Assembly (NCBI GenBank): GCA_964035545.1
Contig: OZ037766.1
Coordinates: forward strand, 62,001 to 126,000
Source: Bugula neritina
Taxonomy: Eukaryota > Bryozoa > Gymnolaemata > Cheilostomatida > Bugulidae
Length of the DNA stretch: 64,000 bases
Reading direction: 5' to 3'
In this document: positions 58,548-64,000 of the stretch, piece after piece
How positions within the stretch are numbered: position 1 is the stretch's first letter
Layout: each line of letters begins with the position of its first letter
Notes under the pieces: generated by a model
What the model was told of the DNA's origin: nothing
Database searches by the model: none
What the model saw: the letters and a program-made list of their open reading frames with translations, nothing else
Position numbers and translations under genes: made by a program

Positions 58548-59761
58548 ATAAAATATTCCATTTCAGTGCTTTATTGATTCCCTTTAGCCAATAGATAAAA
58601 GCAGGCCGCTGTGATGTTTGCAACAAAATTGATATTATAATAATTTGCTTTATAATTTAAAGCCCTGCTAAGTATATTGCCTTGCAGCATTCAATCCCGG
58701 TCAAAGAAAAAAATTAGCATCTCACAATTAAAACAATTAGTATATTTATACATGCATTTCTATTTCCAAGTGCATGCTTTGCTGGTAAGGTAACGATTAT
58801 AAAGCTGACAGCATTTGACTCCTCATCTGAGCAAAACAAGCACCTGCTAGAAGGAAAGCAGAGCAAGCACCTGCTAGAAGGAAAGCAAAGCAAGCACCTG
58901 CTAGAAGGAAAGCAGAGCAGACACCTGCTAGAAGGAAAGCAAAACAAGCACCTGCTAGAAGGAAAGCAAAGCAAGCACCTGCTAGAAGGAGAGAAACAAG
59001 CACCTGCTAGACTCTAGAAGAAGAGAAACAAGCACCTGCTAGACTCTAGAAGGAAAACTGCAGATAGACTACACCTACAATCCCTCTTAAATACGTTACA
59101 CCTCTCCAGCTGCCACTAAAGCATCAAATCTTAGTCAGATATATTTTCATATTATATACTATTATATATTATTATAGTATAATGTAATATACATATATTA
59201 TAGTATTATATATTTCTATATGATGTGAGGTTCATAAAATAGTATATACTGCATGAATAGCATGAATAACAGCCTTGTACTGTGTTATCTAGATTTATTA
59301 AAAGCTGTGCAGGCAATAACAAACAAGTTGAAGAGATATAAATGATGATAGAGACACAAAGAAAGTAATAACTGAGCAAACACACACACAACTGCATGCA
59401 TATTATAGAACTAACTCTATACAAGAAATACAATATAAGAAATATACACTAAAAACATTATGTACAGTAAAAGTGGCACTGCCTATAATAACAAATTGGC
59501 AGCACAAATGCTGACTTTGTAGTGAGCATTAAATAGTATTACTGCAGTTTCTATTTTTAGCAATGTCACCAACGGGGAGGGAAACTCTAAGATATACGCT
59601 TGCTATAGCTGTATTGTAGATGCTATTATATAGTAACTGCTATAGCTGTATTGTAACTGCTATTATATTATTGTAACTGCTATAGCTGTATTGTAGTTGT
59701 AGATGCTATTATATATATGCAGGTTTAACTGCCATAGCCATCTGAGAGCTTGATTTGCCTG
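58548..59761. other. intergenic, 3' flank of the MMP gene
   Basis: Contains the tandem array at 58842-59050, AT-rich repeats near 59140-59220 and 59620-59720, and a candidate AATAAA (minus strand) at 59292-59297. No exon recognised. Confidence 0.6.
58842..59050. repeat. 27-bp tandem repeat
   Basis: About seven copies of a unit containing aagcacctgctagaaggaaa. The minus-strand frames across it (CFPSSRCLL) are repeat artefacts. Confidence 0.93.
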
Positions 59762-62700
59762 TTACAACATATAAAGTACGCCAACTACAAGCAAGATGGC
59801 GGAAATACGTCGGCTTCGAAGGTTAGCAGAATTTCTCCCACCAGGTGGAACATGTTTGCTGCTGACCATCTCGTCTCTACAATTCAGCTGACTGTCAACT
59901 GTTTTCCGACTCTTTTCATCAATTGCCATTTTCTCATCATCAAATCTCCAATAGTGTTCCCCGTGATAGAAGTAGACAACTCCTGTATAAGAGAATGTTA
60001 AGTCACTTGTATATCTATATTACATATTATATAATATCAAGTTACTTGTATGTCTATATTACATATTATATAATATCAAGTCACTTGTATATCTATATTA
60101 CATATTATATAATATCAAATATTTGCTGTTTGCTGCCACAAACTGACCATTGATTGACTCGGCAGCATCCACAGGCAGCCTCACGCCTTTCCAAACTCTC
60201 ATATTCCGAGGGTAGTTGGCCATGACTTCAGCACATGCTAGTTTATTCCGTCTGTTCCCTAGTCTCCAGTACATGTCATCTGAAGGTACCAGAGATGGTA
60301 TGACAGAGTATGACAGAATGTGACAGAATATGACAGAGTGTGACAGAGTGTGACAGAGTGTAATAAAATAAAATATTATGTTTAGGACACAATAACATCA
60401 ATTCAATAGACTAACAGGCTATACAACTTTACCACTGATAATGTAGGTGTGGTTATTGTGGGGCCACACAAACGCAGCGTCCACCTTTTTCACGTAGTGT
60501 TGCAAGCAGAAGTCGGCTATGGGACGTCCCCATATCGGTGTGCTCGCCTCTACGAAGTTGGTGTTCAGTGTGTAGTAGGAACTGCCTGCAACACCAGCCA
60601 ACAGATAACGCCCACTCATAGTATGACATGGCATTTATACAGCACATGAGTGACGCCAGTCACTTGGTTAACATGTGTTTGGAGTTGCTTTACCTATGAA
60701 TATGACCAGCTCTGGCTTGCCCCGCCCCTTTCGTTCGTAGTAAACTGCATCAATTCTGGTAAGATTCTTGGGGAGACCGTACCACAGAGAGTGAGTGATG
60801 ACAGCTTGATCTCTAACGATATTCGCTCTATCCAAGGACCAGAACAACTGCCACAGGAAATGCAATATGAGAGGCAAATCAAGGGGCACAAACTGGGGTA
60901 GCGATGAGTGCTTGTACACAAGACCTAGACAGAGGGAGGAGAGATAAGCAAAATAATTACATGATCTTTATAGAAGACGGTGATGTCCCTCGCGTGCTGC
61001 ACAGCGTCAACTCTACCAGGACATTTATCGGACGCGTTGGCAGTTACAGACGTCGTGTTGAATTCAGAAGTTGCAGCAGATTCCCCTGTAAAGATGCACA
61101 CAACTGTAGAATATTATATTTCAACAGTTAGGATATAATACAACTGTAGAATATTATATTTCAACAGTTAGGATATAACACAACTGTAGAATATTATATT
61201 TCAACAGTTAGGATATAATACAACTGTAGAATATTATATTTCAACAGTTAGGATATAACACAACTGTAGAATATTATATTTCAACAGTTAGGATATAATA
61301 CAACTGTAGAATATTATATTTCAACAGTTAGGATATAATACAACTGTAGAATATTATATTTCAACAGTTAGGATACAATACAACTGTAGAATATTATATC
61401 TCAACAGTTAGGATACAATACAACTGTAGAATATTATATTTCAACAGTTAGGATATAATACAACTGTAGAGTATTATATTTCAACAGTTATGTTATATTA
61501 CCTCGTGTTTTCACCAGAGTCAGCATTTGCTTCTCATAGACGCTGAGAGAGAGGCCATCCGAGGAGTTGTCGTACCACGGGTACATGACGGAGGAGCTGT
61601 TGTTAGAGTGCTCTAGTCCAAGAACATGTCCTATTTGATGAACAGCCACTGCATACAAACTCACACCACTACCTGCAGGGTAACATGTTACAGCGTGGTT
61701 AGCCAGGTGGAACACTAGCCAATAGAAGATGAGGTGAGATAATACTAGCCAATAGGAGGTGTGGTAGGATAAAACTAGCCAATAGGAGATGAGGTGAGAT
61801 AATACTAGCCAATAGGAGGTGTGGTAGAATAAAACTAGCCAATAGGAGATGAGGTAGAATTAATATTAGCCAATAGGGAGTGTTGCAGTACAAACCTATG
61901 GGGAGTGACAAATTGAGATTCCAGTCTTCTGCATCATCAAAGTGAACTTCTCCTCTCTTAAACTGGTCAGGGTAGAAGGAGTGTCCCAGAATACCCCCTG
62001 AAAGGTTTATCAACTATTACTTTAGTTACTGCTCTATCTAATAGAACTATATACCTGCTCTATCTAATAGAACTATATACCTGCTCTATCTAATAGAACT
62101 ATATACCTGCTCTATCTAATAGAACTACATACCTACTCTATCTAATAGAACTATATACCTGCTCTATCTAATAGAACTACATACCTGCTCTATCTAATAG
62201 AACTATATACCTGCTCTATCTAATATAACTATATACCTACTCTATCTAATAGAACTATATACCTTCTCCATCTAATAGAACTATATACCTGCTCTATATA
62301 ATATAACTATATACCTACTCTATCTAATAGAACTATATACCTACTCTATCTAATATAACTATATACCTACTCTATCTAATAGAACTATATACCTACTCTA
62401 TCTAATAGAACTATATACCTGCTCTATCTAATAGAACTACATACCTGCTCTATCTAATAGAACTATATACCTGCTCTATCTAATATAACTATATACCTAC
62501 TCTATCTAATAGAACTATATACCTTCTCCATCTAATAGAACTATATACCTACTCTATCTAATAGAACTATATACCTACTCTATCTAATAGAACTATATAC
62601 CTGCTCTATCTAATAGAACTATATACCTGCTCTATCTAATAGAACTATACACCTACTCTATCTAATAGAACTATATACCTGCTCTATCTAATAGAACTAT

Positions 62701-64000
62701 ATACCTACTCTATCTAATAGAACTATATACCTGCTCTATCTAATAGAACTACATACCTGCTCTATCTAATAGAACTATATACCTGCTCTATCTAATATAA
62801 CTATATACCTGCTCTATCTAATAGAACTATATACCTACTCTATCTAATAGAACTATATACCTACTCTATTTAATAGAACTATATACCTACTCTATTTAAT
62901 AGAACTATATACCTGCTCTATATAATATAACTATATACCTACTCTATCTAATAGAACTATATACCTACTCTATCTAATAGAACTATATACCTGCTCTATC
63001 TAATAGAACTACATACCTGCTCTATCTAATAGAACTATATACCTGCTCTATCTAATATAACTATATACCTGCTCTATCTAATAGAACTATATACCTACTC
63101 TATCTAATAGAACTATATACCTACTCTATTTAATAGAACTATATACCTGCTCTATCTAATAGAACTATATACCTGCTCTATCTAATAGAACTATATACCT
63201 TCTCCATCTAATAGAACTATATACCTACTCTATTTAATAGAACTATATACCTGCTCTATATAATATAACTATATACCTACTCTATCTAATAGAACTATAT
63301 ACCTACTCTATCTAATAGAACTATATACCTGCTCTATCTAATAGAACTACATACCTGCTCTATCTAATAGAACTATATACCTGCTCTATCTAATATAACT
63401 ATATACCTACTCTATCTAATAGAACTATATACCTGCTCTATCTAATAGAACTATACACCTACTCTATCTAATAGAACTATATACCTACTCTATCTAATAG
63501 AACTATATACCTGCTCTATCTAATAGAACTATATACCTGCTCTATCTAATAGAACTACATACCTGCTCTATCTAATAGAACTACATACCTGCTCTATCTA
63601 ATAGAACTATATGCCTGCTCTATATAATATAACTATATACCTACTCTATCTAATAGAACTATATACCTACTCTATCTAATAGAACTATATACCTGCTCTA
63701 TCTAATAGAACTACATACCTGCTCTATCTAATAGAACTATATGCCTGCTCCATCTAATAGAACTACATACCTGCTCTATCTAATAGAACTACATACCTGC
63801 TCCATCTAATAGAACTACATACCTGCTCTATCTAATAGAACTACATACCTGCTCTATCTAATAGAACTACATACCTTCTCCATCGAATCTAGCTTCGTCG
63901 TCGTGATTTTCCCCGACATTGAATGAAAACCTGATGTCGGCCTGCAGCAGGACAGTGATGTCATCAATGAGTTCCGTAAACGTGTAGTCGCTGCCTCCTT
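59762..64000 (-). CDS. membrane-anchored hemopexin-type matrix metalloproteinase, catalytic Glu replaced (partial, 5' end beyond window)
   Basis: Exons in coding order: 63875-64000 (enters from outside), 61896-61997, 61502-61672, 60961-61085, 60694-60892, 60433-60585, 60148-60279, 59762-59982; phases match. The catalytic domain shows the Ca/Zn-binding segments ADIRFSFNVGENHDDEARFD, GGILGHSFYP and GEVHFDDAEDW. The zinc helix then reads VAVHQIGHVLGLEH and the Met-turn SVMYPWY. The three zinc His residues are kept, but the general-base Glu of HExGH is Gln (codon CAA). Four hemopexin blades follow: KCPGRVDAV, LWYGLPKNLTRIDAVYYERK, KVDAAFVWPHNNHTY, DDMYWRLGN and VVYFYHGEHYWRFDDEKM, closing at Cys. 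The end, RRISAILLVVGVLYML, suggests a membrane or GPI anchor. Family knowledge predicts no proteolysis from HQxGH, so a binding or decoy role is inferred. The 60892 acceptor could alternatively lie 18 nt upstream. Confidence 0.9.
60000..60115. repeat. short tandem repeat, MMP last intron
   Basis: Three copies of a roughly 40-bp unit containing atattacatattatataata. Confidence 0.88.
61095..61495. repeat. 40-bp minisatellite, MMP intron between catalytic and hemopexin exons
   Basis: About ten copies of a unit containing aactgtagaatattatattt and caacagttaggat fill the intron. Confidence 0.94.
61725..61870. repeat. short tandem repeat, MMP intron
   Basis: About five copies of a unit containing actagccaataggag. 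Confidence 0.9.
62035..63874 (-). repeat. 26-bp minisatellite reiterating an MMP donor, about 70 copies
   Basis: The exon ends TTCGATGGAGAAG at 63875 and continues gtatgtagttctatta. Each array unit reads, on the minus strand, TTAGATAGAGCAG (some TTAGATGGAGAAG) followed by gtatatagttcta. The junction is therefore reiterated about 70 times over 1.84 kb. Extension past the first donor meets TAG within two codons. Confidence 0.94.

Overview
This window is animal (metazoan) nuclear DNA. It is AT-rich. Every protein gene is interrupted by GT-AG introns, and the families are metazoan: an Enigma-type PDZ-LIM protein, an MLX bHLH-zipper factor, a UBE2L3-type E2, an EB1/MAPRE protein, a membrane-anchored hemopexin-type matrix metalloproteinase (MMP), a Cu-only SOD-repeat protein and a class A bHLH factor. 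The exact clade cannot be read from the window. Short genes, divergent receptors, a Penelope-like element with hammerhead ribozymes, and hAT, Kolobok-like and mariner elements fit an early-branching invertebrate such as a sponge. That placement is an inference.

Layout. 573-1221 (+): small two-exon bHLH gene. 2198-9301 (+): eight-exon PDZ-LIM gene followed at once by about 470 bp of (CA)n. 10796-14974 (-): type I membrane protein with an NHL-like propeller. 17264-33768 (-): 18-exon Cu-only SOD-repeat protein of 1010 residues, with a signal peptide and a GPI-type C-terminus. Its introns hold a MITE, a Penelope-like fragment and an orphan hammerhead ribozyme. 34464-36188: non-autonomous hAT. 37201-39593 (-): MLX. 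40202-41117: deleted mariner. 43145-45722 (-): UBE2L3. 46995-51347 (-): MAPRE/EB1. 51826-52169: Harbinger-type MITE. 53699-58543: TTAA-flanked Kolobok-like element carrying a THAP gene and a P2X7-tail-like gene. 59762-64000 (-, running off the edge): membrane-anchored MMP whose catalytic Glu is replaced by Gln.

The most striking feature is the introns. Nearly all are filled with minisatellites, and in at least eight places the repeat unit contains a genuine splice junction: the last or first 8-30 nt of the coding exon plus the adjacent donor or acceptor. Exons therefore face ladders of near-identical splice sites. In most ladders an extra copy breaks the frame. In exon 17 of the SOD-repeat gene, eleven consensus donors lie exactly 27 nt apart, all in the same phase and all stop-free, so donor choice could add 0-10 copies of a Cys-rich nonapeptide just before the membrane anchor. 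I read this as introns growing, and in one MAPRE case possibly arising, by tandem duplication across splice junctions.

Gene models were built by hand from splice signals, phase continuity and family motifs. In every complete model the exon lengths sum to a multiple of three. No transcript or database evidence was available.
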